DNA of 64,000 nt. It comes from Ariolimax columbianus (lineage: Eukaryota > Mollusca > Gastropoda > Stylommatophora > Arionidae). The stretch lies in assembly GCA_036924085.1 (NCBI GenBank), contig JAVGWX010000009.1, forward strand, positions 64,580,512 through 64,644,511, written 5' to 3'. The position numbers and the translations under genes were made by a program. The notes under the pieces are model-generated. The model was not told where the DNA came from. It searched no databases and was given only the letters and a program-made list of their open reading frames with translations. Shown here one piece after another: positions 11,500-24,159 of this stretch. Position 1 is the stretch's first letter. Every line of letters begins with the position of its first letter.

Positions 11500-12160
11500 G
11501 GAAGAAGAGAAATCGGGTACGTTGATGTTGTCAGAAAATCTTATAACTGCTAGACCACAGACGTCATCAATAGGGCATGTGGCAGGCATCCTCGACGTAG
11601 TGCAAAGCTGAGTTTAATAGACCTGAAGACCTGACGATCTGCCAGTTCCACCAACCTAAGGATTAGTATTGGAAATGAGTTATCATCTGTGTGTGTGTGA
11701 GCGTGCGTGCGTGTGTTTACGTGCGTGTGTATGTGTGTTTGTGTACGTATGTGTGTGTGTATATATTTGGCTTAATATTTCTTCATTTAGAGGCAATCTG
11801 GATTAATGCGTTTGTCATTATTTTCCCTGCGATATTTGATATGACTGTGTGGATTTGATGGCTATCTACTGTGGCGATGCTTACCTTATTTATGATACGT
11901 GTTATTCTTATATTGTGTGACCTTTCATAGTAAAGCTGGCGCAAATGGATTACCAGCTACGGTCGACTAGTTATTCAGTTGACATTACCATTGATGACAC
12001 TTTTGTAACGTGTATTGTTTAGTTCGCACACGTCATCATAATTTAGCTGGATTATCTGCGCTGTCTATATATATCTTGAACATTATTTGGTATTTATAGG
12101 TTCCGGTTCCATTTTATTATGAACATGGAGTTTTAGTTCTAGTCATCTTATATTCCCAAC
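11500..12160. other. Unassigned DNA with (GT)n
   Basis: Imperfect (GT)n occupies about 11688-11765. No gene or dispersed family was recognised in the remainder. Confidence 0.5.
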
Positions 12161-12164
12161 CTAT

Positions 12165-12400
12165 TGGATGTCACACCTGCGCTGCATGCGGGGCATCTGT
12201 TTACTGGAAAGGCTTCGGAAAAATATGCATCTCGTGCTATCTCCAGTCGTTTCGATAATGTTTTACCACTGGCCATATGCAGATCAGGACGAGAGAGTGA
12301 AGTTGACAAACTGCGCAAATCTTTCTCACTTTAATTTAATCAAAATCACCGGGCAAGTCACCTATTTTAGTGAGCAGAGCAAAAAGAAAAGATTGTCCAC
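12165..12400 (+). repeat. Dispersed repeat E copy
   Basis: Shares gtttactggaaaggcttcgg, tgctatctccagtcgt, gagagtgaagttg, ctcactttaat and aaatcaccg in order with 17875-18100. Family unknown and no coding frame is conserved. Confidence 0.65.
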
Positions 12401-12559
12401 TCGGCTGAACAAAGAGAGTGGTCACCATTACAGGTGACGGACAAACATCATTTGGCTTAATACCTTAGTTTGTTTTTCTTTGCAGCAAGGAGCATCCGCT
12501 ATGAATAGGTCCGTAGTTGGAACCTTGATTAGTTATTAATCATCTTTCTGGGGCTGACG

Positions 12560-12980
12560 ATATATCACAGTGAATGAGCTGACAGCAGCCAGCGACTTCT
12601 ATTTGGCTGCTTGCATCAGGGTCAACTCTGCATCAGGGTCAACTCTGCATCAGGGTCAACTCTGCATCAGGGTCAACTCTGCATCAGGTTCAACAAAATA
12701 GAGTTCACCAAGACCCTTCAAGTAGCGGCCCTGGAAACAGGCTGCACTGTTACAATTTGGCTAAAACGAAAGGGTTCGCAGTGTGAAGACAAATACGGTG
12801 CCAAAACACGCTAGCCAAAACCGGATGGGTTGGGCCAAAATCGGATGGGTTGGGCCAAAATGTGGAGATATCTCGGCGTGGTTGTAAACTACGATTCAAT
12901 ATCACTACGCTCTTTTCAGGACGAGCGCCGTAGAAGAAGAAGACTCTCCTTTCTTTACTGTTGTCTGGTGTCCATATTTT
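12560..12980 (+). repeat. Old SINE-A copy with a 17-bp expansion
   Basis: Reads gagctgacagcagccagcga, accaagacccttcaag, ggccctggaaacaggctgca and gttgtaaactacgattcaat, the older SINE-A layout, and ends gtagaagaagaagac. The head segment is interrupted by five tandem 17-bp units at 12612, 12629, 12646, 12663 and 12680 (tgcatcagggtcaactc). Confidence 0.75.
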
Positions 12981-12984
12981 TCGA

Positions 12985-13595
12985 GTGCTTATAATATATG
13001 TGTCTTTGGGATTGCTGCTGTCGCTAAGAACAACTGAAAAATAAGTCAGGCTAAAATTCAGTTTCATGAAAGCGCAGAAACAGACATGTGTCGACACTTC
13101 GAACTGTAAAAATCGATTAACAAACATTTGACAAACGAAAACAAAAAACAACACAAAACTGTTTGAAGCTAAACAACCACAAACCAATAAAAATCAATAA
13201 ATGAATAGAAGCAATCGCCAATTCAAAATATTCCCAAAATCGGAATTTCGTGCCCATTCCTGGCAACGCGATGTAGTACAATGGATCCCAACCTTGAATT
13301 GATGGGCTCTTGTGACAGTGCAGGACTTACCAGTTGTGTGTCCCCTAGGTTGGAAATAAAGTTAAGACACTTTCTTGTAAACCTTTTATTTAAACAAAAG
13401 CATTGTAAGAGTCCCTACGATCTTGAGGCTCTCGGCTATACCCTTAGTCACTCTTAGGAAATCCGCACTCCAGTAGCCTTTTGGGGATCCACAAACTATA
13501 TCTACATTTGTAAATGATACGTTTACCTGTCTGCTTGCAGTCATATATTTTATGTGACGAATGAGAGTATGAGGTCTTGGTGAATTACCAGTGGG
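12985..13595. other. Unassigned DNA
   Basis: No conserved frame or shared repeat was found. The right end may include the 3' UTR of the adjacent minus-strand LINE tail. Confidence 0.45.
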
Positions 13596-13599
13596 GGTA

Positions 13600-14210
13600 A
13601 TAATAATAATAGCCGTCCATCGCAAGCAATGCTGACAAGATCAGTCAAACATGTTGTGTTGCACCTCACAGATGAGTCCGGAGGTGGCTGTATAGTCCAA
13701 TTCTGGTACGGAAACCCCTTACACATATGTAGCATTTTAGGTCATAATTGGACATGTGAGTGTCAGGTTGTCTTGTCTGTTCGCAAGGTGCGTTTCTAAT
13801 ATACTTCGGAGGTCCGGCGTTCCTCAAAAATGGAGGCGCCTCTGATGGTGGTTCTACGCTATGCCTTGCGGTCCTGTGCGAGGCATTCCAATGAGTTTGC
13901 ATCGATGTTGAAGTGTATCAAAGCTACTTTGAGGGAGTCTTTGAGGCACTTCTTTTGGCCACCGACCAGACGCAGGCCCACTTTCAGCTCACTATACATT
14001 AGTTGTTTGGGGATGCGGTTGTCTGGCATGCTCACGACGTGGCCAGCCCACCTAATCTGGGTCTTCTGTAACAGTGTGTGAATGCTCAGCATTTTTTGCC
14101 TATGAGGATCTCGGTGTCTGGTACCCTATCCTGCTACTGTATTTTGAATAATCTACGGAGGCATCTGGTATGGAAGTCATTTGTTTTCCTGGTATGCCTG
14201 CTGTACACTA
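13600..14210 (-). pseudogene. LINE C-terminal tail with C2H2 finger
   Basis: The minus frame reads IHTLLQKTQIRWAGHVVSMP, PKQLMYSELKVG and VGGQKKCLKDSLKVALIHFN. After a frame change comes a C-terminal zinc finger, CYICVRGFRTRIGLYSHLRTH. Related tails are at 38790-39185, 24300-25500 and 61100-63180. Everything upstream of the tail is gone. The element ends near a (TAA)n-like run at about 13600. Confidence 0.8.
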
Positions 14211-14399
14211 ATATAAAGCGTAAACAACAGGCTCACAAATGTTATTGTTCGCATGTAAACGTTCATTATGACTTTGCTTGTTTTTCAGTCATAATTGATG
14301 TTGACTTATCTGCGATCTCGCTCGGTAATGGCGTCAACAAACCTGCAGTAAATACATTATTGCGCTTTAGCCATCTATTCAAGTGCGTCTTTGGATGAA

Positions 14400-15539
14400 A
14401 GAAGAGCCACTGTGACCTGCTACGAAAGAATCATCGCCAAGAGTCTTTAGCTCAACTATCTTCGAACAACAAAAACAAAGGGTCATCGCGATCTTATAGC
14501 AGCAACTGCTGTACGGGATGAAGTGTTACCGATGTCTTTGTTCTCATATTTCTTCTGATGTACTGGTGACCAATTCCTTGCGTCTTTGCTGTGCATCGCT
14601 AACATTAAATCAGGTACTCATTTACCTCCGGGTAGACTGGAGTATATAATTACACGAGAGTGAACCCTGTACCTTTACCCTAACCGATTTACTACACAGG
14701 AACGTAAACAAGCTTGGAATCCGAACAACAATAAAATAGCTTATCGAGTTATGTATATCCGTCTGTATTTTTATCATTAGTTTGGCCTGCTAACTACAAA
14801 GTAACATAGTCCTCAAGGAAAGTTCACACCTAAAATAATATCACTGGTCGTAATTTAGAGGCACTAGAAACAAATACAAGCATTTTCAACCTTTACTGAA
14901 CCGCCATGGCTGAAAGGTATAACAAAAAAATCATAATCAGGTCATGGCTAAAATTATGCACATTCTGAAACTTGATCAAGGCCAACAATATCTTAATTTA
15001 ACGGTTGTCTATAGCGATGTTTACAGAGATTGGTAAGTTCATATTATTATTATTAATTTTTAAAAGTCATTATGTTTGCAAATCACTATCGAGTGTCAGG
15101 CCGATTTACGTAGAAAATGATGCTGTAAATTATTCTAGATTCTGCCTGCTGTTTTTTATATAGTTTCAGGTGGAAGTTGACATGCTCCCCCATCTGACGT
15201 GTAAAGCGATAGCGTAAAGCGCCCGATTTCATTTTCATAAAATCATCATCATCAAGTTTAATCAAAGGAAAGGATAAATTAGAGTATAACAAGTTTTTTT
15301 CAAAGTACAGCAGCCTACAAAAACAAGAGGGCACATCTACACATTAATTAGGGCAAGAAAAAATAAAGTGAATTAAAATGATAAAAAATGAGTATAGTTA
15401 GATACTGCACCGAGATGAAAAAAAACGAATGAAATCAACGTTACGACCAATATGGACACTGATAGAGACATCAGGAACACAGTAAAACAACAACAATTAA
15501 CTAACGATTCATAGAACTAATTAAAGAAAGGTCCTGATT
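14400..15539. other. Unassigned AT-rich DNA
   Basis: No recognisable gene, exon or shared repeat. It ends at the target-site duplication of the next SINE. Confidence 0.5.
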
Positions 15540-15906
15540 ATATACTAGGAAAGGGATCAAGATGCTGAGCAGCGCATGAGCTGCAGTGGTCAGCGACCCA
15601 TATCTAGCGAATCAAAGCTGTCAAGACCCTTCTACACCTCCCCGTGGTGATCCTGGATTACAGGCTGCAGCAGGGCAGACTGGCTAAGGAGAAGGGATTG
15701 AAGAGGGAATGCTAACCCGGTACTCAAAAAATGGTTGCTGAAGTCGGCTGTGTTGGACCGAAAGGTGCAAATATCGCAGTCAAGCTGTAAACTACGACAC
15801 AACGCATTCCGTTCTCTGGACTACATTCTGCTACTTAAGCCCTTTCAGGGTTTAGTAGTGGGAGATTGAGAACGAACGAAGCCAAGCCAAGCCATATACT
15901 AGGAAA
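15540..15906 (+). mobile_element. SINE-A, full-length, 13-bp TSD
   Basis: A 341-bp element (15553-15893) sits between perfect duplications atatactaggaaa (15540-15552 and 15894-15906). It starts gggatcaagatgctgagcag and ends gaacgaagccaagccaagcc. Near-identical bodies occur at 28800-29411, 46808-47172 and 55325-55668. There is no open reading frame, poly(A) or obvious tRNA head. TSD length and 5' truncation of a sister copy indicate target-primed retrotransposition. Confidence 0.9.
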
Positions 15907-16329
15907 TATTTTTATAGTCTGAGCATGGTGAATGCTTGAAATGCGTTGTTACGGGAAATAGTGGAGGCATGGCCAATTAATAAGTTCATGAATAAATTGT
16001 ATGCGTATAGTTATTTTTTAGATCAATTGAAGTGAAGGAAAATGGTTGTTTCAGGCTATGCAGAGTATTATAAACCAGTATAAAGATGTTGTTAGTTAAG
16101 TTAAGTAGCATCATGCAGGCGTATGTGTTTATGCATCTCCATAACTTCAAAGGTAAACGGTGTCCTTCGGCAAACTTAACGGCTGGTCGGAAATGAAGTG
16201 TCAGAGACTTCAGTTTACCAAGCCACAATTTAAATGAGGTCATGTGGCCACTACCCTGTTGTATAACACGAATCCGAAATATTGCTTAAAAATTAAACTG
16301 TTAACCATTTTCTATTCTATAATGTTAAA
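15907..16329. other. Unassigned AT-rich DNA
   Basis: Nothing recognised. Confidence 0.45.
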
Positions 16330-16880
16330 TAAAACTTAACTAAACTTGACTTCTTTATATTAGTTTATAAGACTCTGGAGAGTATGTATACAACCAGTTT
16401 CTTTTACTACATTCACTTGATTTAAAAATAGCTATTCATCATGGATATTCTTCCATCTCTAAACATAACTTAACGTCTTTTATACTGGTTTAGAATACTC
16501 TACAGTGTCTGTATTCAACCAGTTTCTTACAGGGTGGTTTAATAGACTCAAAACACTAGAGCTTAGTAGACCCACAGCTATTGAGGCACCATCTATAGCC
16601 GCTCTTCACAAACCATTTTGGAAAAGGTACAAATAACTTGGGTAGATTTTTAACTTGAATTTTGAATTTTTGTCCGGACAGCGACCGTTAAGCCTATTTT
16701 TTTTCGATTCTTAACTGCCAAGAAATTTTTAACGTACTCGACATTGAACTTAACTTAAACTCGACACTGAACTTAACTTAACTCGACACTGAACTTAACT
16801 TAACTCGACACTGAACTTAACTTAACTCGACGTCTTTATAATGGTTTAGAAAACGACAGAGTCTGTATGCAATCAGTTTA
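16330..16880 (+). repeat. Local repeat cluster with a 22-bp array
   Basis: A block of the form ttaacttaacgtctttata, tggtttagaa, ctgtatncaaccagtttctt occurs about three times (near 16340, 16470 and 16830), and once more at 36700-36770. Between them, 16739-16827 holds four units of tcgacactgaacttaactta plus ac (22 bp). Repeat D is interleaved at 16540-16625. Confidence 0.7.
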
Positions 16881-17179
16881 TTGGAGCCTGGTTTTTAACA
16901 ATGTGCGAGTTCATCTCAAACCATTAGAGCTAAGTAGACTCACAGCCAATAAGGCGCTATCTATAGTTGCTCTTAACAAACCACAGGGAGAAAGGCATAC
17001 ATAACTTGGGTAGAATTTTAACTTGAATTATGATCGGGCAGCTGCTCTTAACAAACCACAGAGAGAAAGGCATACATAACTTGGGTAGAATTTTAACTTG
17101 AATTATGTTCGGGCAGCTGCTCTTAAGCCTACCATTTTCGATTTCCAACTATGCAGCCCTATGCAGACCAAATACAGGC

Positions 17180-17312
17180 AGTCTGGCCGGGGCAGTGACC
17201 ATGCTCGAAAAGCTGTAGGGGACCGGCGAAGACCTGAAACGCACAGTCTCCTTCGTGAACCTTACCGGACTAGAAGCATAGCATCAGTTGATCGATGTAG
17301 TAGAAGAAGAAG
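17180..17312 (+). pseudogene. LINE 3' end, single-copy form
   Basis: accatgctcgaaaagctgta, gaagacctgaaacgcacagt and accttaccggactagaagca match 11160-11260 but are not amplified; a gtagtagaagaagaag tail follows. It is the reference for the 39-bp expansion at 11222-11494. Confidence 0.75.
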
Positions 17313-17874
17313 ATTTCCAACTGACAAGATATTTTTAACGTGCTAGACACCGACCACTAACCAGAGATCAAGAGACCTCGTGCGTATCTATATAAATGTT
17401 CATATTGTCGCACTGTCCGTATTGTCTAGTTGTACTCGTTTATTACCATCTGGCAAAGATGGCGTCATAACTGGCTGTGAGTCTACATTTCTCTACTGTT
17501 TTGGATCATTATGGATGCCGCCAGACCACGGATTTGCCTGAAATTCACACTAGTCGACGACTTACACTTGTGTTCACGGAAACGTGGTGTTGTTTTCCGT
17601 CTGGACTTGTTATTTCGTTCTTTTTTTTGGTGATTTCTTCCATCCGTTTATCCTGGTCTGGACGCCGGCTGAATAGCACTACGCTTAAACCTGTGTCTCC
17701 TATTTCACGGGTTAGTTCTGCCGGTTCACCTTCACGAATTTCGCGTGTGGGAATTTTAGATGCTACTATAATGAGCTGAATACAGCTGGAGAGATATGCC
17801 AGACCCACTCACACGCTGAGTGTTGTCCATACGACCTCTTGTGGTTATCGAAAAGGCACGACAAACTGCGTTAG

Positions 17875-18100
17875 ATGCCATCCCACCTTTCTACCCTGCG
17901 GGTTACATGTTTACGGAAAGGCTTCGGTGGTAACCCTGAGGCAAAATCTGCATCCTATGCTATCTCCAGTCGTCTCGAAGAATGTCTTGCCACTGGCAAA
18001 AGGTAGCTTAGGCTCTGTGAGTGAGGTTGGCAAAAGGCGCAGTTTCTTCCTCACTTTAATCCAAATCACCGCGCGTCACCCATTTCAGCGGACACAGTAA
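17875..18100 (+). repeat. Dispersed repeat E, second copy
   Basis: Matches 12165-12400 in order (gtttacggaaaggcttcgg, atgctatctccagtcgtctc, ctcactttaatccaaatcac). Confidence 0.65.
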
Positions 18101-18245
18101 GAGATACGACTGTCCTGTGGTTTGTTAAGAGCAGCTGCCCGAACATAATTCAAGTTAAAATTCTACCCAAGTTATGTATGCCTTTCTCCCTGTGGTTTGT
18201 TAAGAGCAACTATAGATAGCGCCTTACTGGCTGTGAGTCTACTTA

Positions 18246-18757
18246 GCTCTTAATTATTTTTAAAGTAAAAACATAGTGGGCATACTTTGATAAAAGGTTT
18301 AACGTCTTTTTAATAGCAATAACTCGTTGCAAAACAATTTTATTACTAATGGGGGACAAAGGAACAAAAATGTGGCACAGTAACAGTACACAAATACATC
18401 GAACATACGTTATGATCACAAGGCCATTAATAGAGACAAAATAACAACACAATTGAGAAGAAAAAAACAACGAATCACAACAACAATTAATATTGACTTT
18501 ACGAATGTAGCGGCGGCCATTTGCAGAAAAGAATGTGTCATGTATATTATAAGAGGCGACACAGGAGGGATGGAGTGTTACCTTAAATGTAGAATCTATA
18601 AACTACAAAACAAAACAATACCTCAAGACTGGATGTTGTAAGAGAAGCGGCTAAGTAAATAAATTTGTTTATATTTCAGAAGAGAGAGTTCATAATGCTA
18701 CTGGATGTGACTTTTTGTAAAGGTTACATTAATTGTTGAAGATGTGCTTGCGTAGTA
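18246..18757. other. Unassigned AT-rich DNA
   Basis: No exon-like or repeat-like signal recognised. Confidence 0.45.
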
Positions 18758-18832
18758 GTCTTCTTCTTCTTCTTCGTCTTCTTCTTCTTCTTCTTCGTCT
18801 TCTTCTTCTTCTTCTTCTTCTTCTTTTTCTTT
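18758..18832. repeat. (TTC)n microsatellite
   Basis: About 75 bp of TTC repeats with occasional TCG. The Glu- and Arg-rich frames opposite it are composition artefacts. It abuts the tail of an old SINE-A copy, whose own tail is GAA-rich. Confidence 0.9.
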
Positions 18833-18834
18833 GT

Positions 18835-19095
18835 CGTTCGTCCTGAATGGAACGTTGTGGCGCTGATCGTCGATTACAGCGAAGCTGCGATATGTGCTCT
18901 TTTTGGCCAGACACATCTGGTTTCAACTTGTCATTTGTGACCTGGTTTGTCTTCCTTTTTCGATCCCTAATTTCGTAGCCATGGTTGCAGTCTGCTTCCA
19001 GGACCATCTCTTGAAGGTAAAATACGGTCTTGGTCAGCTGTGGTTCACAGATCCTGATGCAAGCAGCTAGCTGCTGTCAGCTCATTCACTGTTCC
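18835..19095 (-). repeat. Old SINE-A copy
   Basis: The blocks gattacagcgaagctgcgat, ttggccagacacatct, tctgcttccaggacc and ctgatgcaagcagctagctg follow the old SINE-A order. A C14 run follows at about 19106-19119. Confidence 0.65.
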
Positions 19096-19124
19096 ATTTT
19101 CACCCCCCCCCCCCCCCTTAGCGT

Positions 19125-19325
19125 CAACCTCAGGTGACACATACAGACTCAAGAACCCACCGTACCTCGATGCCCTGCACCTACTTACTTCCCCTGGCCA
19201 AGCACCACGTCATATAGCGTTCACCCAGTGTTCAGTGGCTTGAATTGCCCTGTCGGTCTCCTTCAGCATGTCGCTCTCGTCCCGTGTATCCGGAGGTTTA
19301 AGACAAATCATCAGATGACCGTGCA
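19125..19325 (-). pseudogene. LINE Cys/His tail fragment
   Basis: The minus strand reads HLMICLKPPDTRDESDMLKE followed by IQATEHWVNAI, matching HLMICPNFLDTRDKSNTLK at 32640-32960. Stops are present. Confidence 0.6.
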
Positions 19326-20150
19326 CTTGGGAATAGACTGACACAGCAGCCTGTTCGTCGAGATGGGAATCAGCATTGCAATTCCGATAGTGGTCAGTTT
19401 ATTGAGACGTTCGAACAGCTCTACGAATGATATCCTATAAATAATACAAGGTTACACGTAAATAACTCATCTTGCTGGCTGTCGGATCAAGCAGAAAAGG
19501 CGCCCATTTTAGATCCATTGTACGACGTAATCATTTTACGACATGCTTGTACTGCAACATCATTCTACGACTTGCTTGTAAAAGAGTCTGAGTGCCTCAT
19601 TTCGTTGTTGCCTGGGATTCCACGGGCCAATGTAATTGTTTTGCTATCTGAAACAGACACCTTAATGAACTGTAATTGGACAATCAAATGCTTTTGTAGA
19701 TGACATAACACAATCCATACATCTGGGCGTTGTCAAGCGTTTCGCCATCGCTGGCTGATTCTGATAGATATTCTTGACTCTTATGATTGCATTTGGCGGA
19801 GTCATCACTTTGATAGGATCTGCTGTACTTTCTTTCTTCCGTTACATCGCTTTCTTTCTTTTTTTTAATTTTTTTCCTCTGTCTGCAATGCTACCAGTTT
19901 TACTGATTGAAAACTCACAGAAAGTCTTTCTCCTACATTTTCCTTTCTAGCTCTTTTTTCTCTCTCGGCACTTCTTACCATTCGTCATCTTTTTGTCATG
20001 CTTTTTGCATGCGCTTTCTAAGTTGTGTTTTATGTTTCTCTTGTTCCTTTACTAATTTAATCATCCTTCTTGTGTTTAAAATGCGCGTTTTATTTGTACT
20101 AAAAACTTCGTTCCTCACTGATAACATTTTGTATGATTATATATATATAT
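19326..20150. other. Unassigned DNA
   Basis: No gene or shared repeat recognised. Confidence 0.45.
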
Positions 20151-20151
20151 A

Positions 20152-20240
20152 TCTCTCGGTCGGTCGGTCTGTCGGTGGGTCGGTCTGTCGGTCGGGGGTT
20201 CGGTCTGTTGGTCGGTCGATCGGTCGGTCTTTGTGAATGA
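20152..20240. repeat. (GGTC)n-type minisatellite
   Basis: Variants of tcggtcggtcgg with gtctgtcggt interruptions after a short (TA)n. Confidence 0.9.
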
Positions 20241-20404
20241 GGTATCATTTATATTATCAAGTTTCTTCATAGCCAGGAAAAAGCTTCACGATGATCCTAT
20301 TATTTTTACATTCATTTCTGAATCCTTGTAGATGTGTATGTACCTGTTATCGCATATATTTCTTTGTGAGAAGTCTCGATCGGGTGACTTCATGTTGTTT
20401 CTTT

Positions 20405-20615
20405 CGCGGTGTAGAGGCCCCTGCCAACACTGACCATCGCTTGCTGATGATCACGTACTCCATCAACTCACATGCGCCTCCAAAACCTGAACCGACCCTT
20501 AGGTACAATATCCAGCTTATCAAGTCTAACCCAAGCGTCGTCGAGAAATACGCCGATGATGTCAGGGGAAACCTGGCTGCACCGGGCCATGATAGGCCTT
20601 CGGAATCATGAGAAA
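20405..20615 (+). pseudogene. LINE endonuclease C-terminal fragment
   Basis: GVEAPANTDHRLLMITYSIN carries the (S/T)DHRL motif of the AP-type endonuclease, followed by TLRYNIQLIKSNPSVVEKYA, the usual linker to RT. The downstream part is missing. Confidence 0.75.
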
Positions 20616-23265
20616 ACCCCCTTGAAAGACCGACGACTAACTGACGAAACTTTCATGTGCCATCTATTGTCCGTTTCACAACGGTGGCCATCAATTGCTA
20701 ATATCTCGATAACCCTTACACGGAAATGTGTGATTTTTTGCACGTGAACTTATCTTTTCAATGTTCCAATAACTTAATAATTTACACTGTGTCAGGTAGT
20801 GCCATTTTCTTAAAGTGGCTAATTCCTTTTATATTTGTTAGGAAAGGAATTATTTTGTCCCTTGAGAAAATAATTAATTGTATACTTTTTTAATGTCTTT
20901 CTTTAAGCAAAGGCGTCTCTCCAATTCGAATGAGATTTTCTATATTAGGTTGCACATAATGCCCTTTTGAAATGTAGTTAATGTGTTTTATTAACTGTAA
21001 GAAGTGACTTGGCATTTCGTTGAAAAAATGTGGGAAAACATAAAAGCACACGATATATAGAACATAAAAACAACATACTTCTGATGGATAGGTTCAGTTT
21101 TATAAATAAATGCTGGAGCAAACAATACATGGTTATAATTAAATTATGAGATCCATCTTCTAGCTGATTAGGGTGACCCTGAAAAGGAACATTTTGCCAA
21201 GGTGATGGAAACTTCTATTTCTCGGAAAGAAAACATGTAGATTAATTTCTCACTTAATCATAGTTGGATGATTCCAACACATTGATGACTGCTCTCGGAA
21301 GAAAGAACGACAGACCATATTTTTTCAATAGCCCTAAAGACAGGTTCCTCACATTTAGTCCAATAATATTTGTCTATATTTAAGAAGGCTGCATACTTTA
21401 TAGTTCTTTCATATCGCATAGTTTAAACTTTTATTTTCAGCTGCTACTTGTCCTTTAAGGAGTAACACCTAGTGAGAGGTATTCATTTTATAATTGTTGT
21501 AACTTTATTTAAAATTGATATATCCATATAAATGTTAAGCAAGTTTTGTATAAATGACCACCCTACTACATGGTATTTTTATTCTAATGTAGTATTCCAA
21601 AAAATAATTTAAAACGTAATTAAACAAAAAAATACTGACTATTTATGTTATAAAAATGACAAAACTCTGCATATAATTTGTCTTGTGTCTTTGGTCATAA
21701 ACACTTCAGTTCATATAATGCTGTTCAAAATAATCCCTTCCTTATAGATAGCCAAAGTTACATCTTTTACGATTGTGATTTTTTTTTTTGAAAATTCAAA
21801 TATTTACTCAATTTTGACAGAAAATTTGATACATCAAATTTTAATAACTCTTACACATTGTAAGATAGCTTGAATTCTATGGTTCACAACTAAGCCATGG
21901 TTATCTAGAATATATGTTCAAAGTTGCAGAACAGTTGCTTGAAAAACAAATAAGTTACCACACAAACCGTCTGTACATTGCGGTTTTCGGCGAAACATTT
22001 AGGACACAATTGTTTACCATTTTCTGATGATTAAATACCTTGATTCTTATCAATGACCTCCAACCTGATACATAAACCCTTCAGTAACTGCCTGACAATC
22101 ATCCAGTACAAATCTCTTTTTTCTTTTTGCTATCCTGGCATCATTTTTTTCTGAGTTCTTTTTTTTGCGGCAAAATGTTCCTGTGTTCACAGGACTCTCT
22201 CATATACCTGCAAGTATGTGCTTCCATTTCCTCCATTACCAACAGAGATTTTGTCCTAACCTTATAAACAGAAACTACAATAGCAACAACAGCTTTCACA
22301 GTAGTTAGACCATGATTCTTATTCTTGAGACATAATGTCAAGAAAGTACTGTTCCGTCAATCATTGGCATTTTGTGTATTTACCTTAAAGACACTTTTTA
22401 GTAGTTCATTCCTGTCACGGTCCTAAAATACTAGTTTTATATTAGCCATAACAACAGCAGGTAGGTTACTAATGTGTTTGTATGAACAGTTTCATCTGCT
22501 ACAGCTTTCTTATATGGACACAATTTGTTGTGGCTGTTTTTCTAATTTGGTAGTGACAAGTTCATAACACCACAGAATACCTGCAGGTCTGCAAGTCCTC
22601 CTCCAACAATTCTCAATGCTAATACAGCCAAGCAGTTTATTGAATTCACACATAAATTACCCACAAGATTTTTGATTACAAGAAAAAAATTATTTATATT
22701 ACAATTGTTTCTGCTACAATGAAGCTCAAACTCGCTGCCTAGAACCTTCTAATTTGTCTCTAGCAATTGTGCATTGGAAAAACAAACATGACAAACAAAT
22801 TATGTAACTATTTTGTTTTAATATTTGTTTTCAAATGCTAATGATTCTACTCTTCCTGAACATTGTCATCTTCACTTAAAATTAAATCTGATTCACAAGG
22901 TCATACCATTTCCATCTCTTTATTTCTGATCGAGTGGGCGTGGTCTGTGAACTTTTAAAAGATTCAATGTTAATGTTAAGTTTATCAGAACGTAATCACA
23001 GGCCTAACCTACAGTCCACTCATTAAATCGTCACATAACTCGATACCTGCTCCTTTGGTACACTTATCACCATAGAACTTACGTTTCCTATTCTTTCTTT
23101 CTTATCTTTGCGTAACGGCATGATTTTATTTCTAAATATTCTCACAAAACTGTTTTTCTTTAAATTACAATTTGTATAAGGTAAAATTGTGACTAACCTA
23201 TCCTGTCATATGCATTACGTGGAGAGTACTCATTATTTTATATTTTTTTCAGCGAGCTTGAAAAC
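20616..23265. other. 2.6 kb of unassigned AT-rich DNA
   Basis: The longest stretch without a recognised feature. Only short, lysine-, phenylalanine- or isoleucine-rich frames are present, with no paired splice sites around a conserved-looking frame. Confidence 0.5.
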
Positions 23266-23329
23266 CCATGACTGTTTGTTGTGATAACTATTTCTTCTTC
23301 GTTGTGTTCAGTATATTTTGGTCATGCTA

Positions 23330-23880
23330 TATCTGCAGGCCAGTCGCCATGATGAAGTCTGTAGTCTTCACCAGGTCGGAGCGGCTGCCCCACAGCTTTT
23401 GTCTCAGCTCTGCACCCTCTGGCCAGGTCTGGTATCTCATTTCCCTATAGGATGGGCATTCCTGTAGAAAATGTTCATGGTTCTGACATCCCGTTCCATA
23501 TGGACACTCATCGGTGTGTGAGATCTTGTCAGTATAGATGTTCTAGTAGTCTTCAGTGTCCTGTTCTCAGATGAAATAAGGTAGTTTGTTGATTTCTTTT
23601 GAGTTGGTGAATTGGGTCTGGCGTACTGCTTATGTCTTCTCTCCATTGGTGTATATACTGATTTATGAGGATGTTCTTGATTTCTCTGTATGGTACTCGA
23701 TGATTAAATTGTGCCTTTTTGCTGCCATCTTTTGCCAGAGCATCAGCTCTCTCGTTTCCCGTGATTCCGCAATGGGAGGGTAGCCACTGGAGCGTTATTG
23801 TTGAGGATCTCTGGAGTTTTCCTAGTTCTGCTCTGATCTTTAATAACAGTGGTTCGTTGTTTGTTTTTTGTATTTGCTCT
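23330..23880 (-). pseudogene. LINE RNase H end and Cys/His tail
   Basis: The minus strand reads LQWLPSHCGITGNERADALA (RNase H active-site region), VPYREIKNILINQYT, then DECPYGTGCQNHEHFLQECP and LWGSRSDLVKTTDFIMATGL. It belongs to the class of the nearly intact element at 42.4 kb. Frames change at a stop near 23640. Confidence 0.8.
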
Positions 23881-24159
23881 AATAGTTGTTATATCTAAAT
23901 TCTAGGGGAGTTAGAATTTGAAACTAGTAACTGGCAGCCATTTTGAATTTAATTTAATTTTTTTGGTTCTGACCACAGGCCTGTTTGACAGTCTAAATCG
24001 TAAAAACTACTGATGCTGGACATTAAATCCAATTGTATATGTCAGGCGGTTGATTATACTTTCCTAACAGCCCAACAAAATTCTATTTCTCGAAAAAAAT
24101 CGCATTTTGATCAGATTCTAGGTGGCAATACCCCCGTAACTTTTCTTTAAAACGAGTTC

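Larger units (their letters stand above)
16920..18245. repeat. Inverted repeat, arms about 130-190 bp, 1-kb loop
   Basis: The left arm 16920-17115 (gagctaagtagactcacagc, ctcttaacaaaccacaggga, ataacttgggtagaatttta) is matched inverted by 18115-18245. The left arm also has an internal direct duplication of about 70 bp (16970-17035 and 17040-17105). The loop holds a LINE 3' end, an extra inverted repeat D piece at 17460-17510 and repeat E. This may be a degraded TIR element with insertions. Confidence 0.75.
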
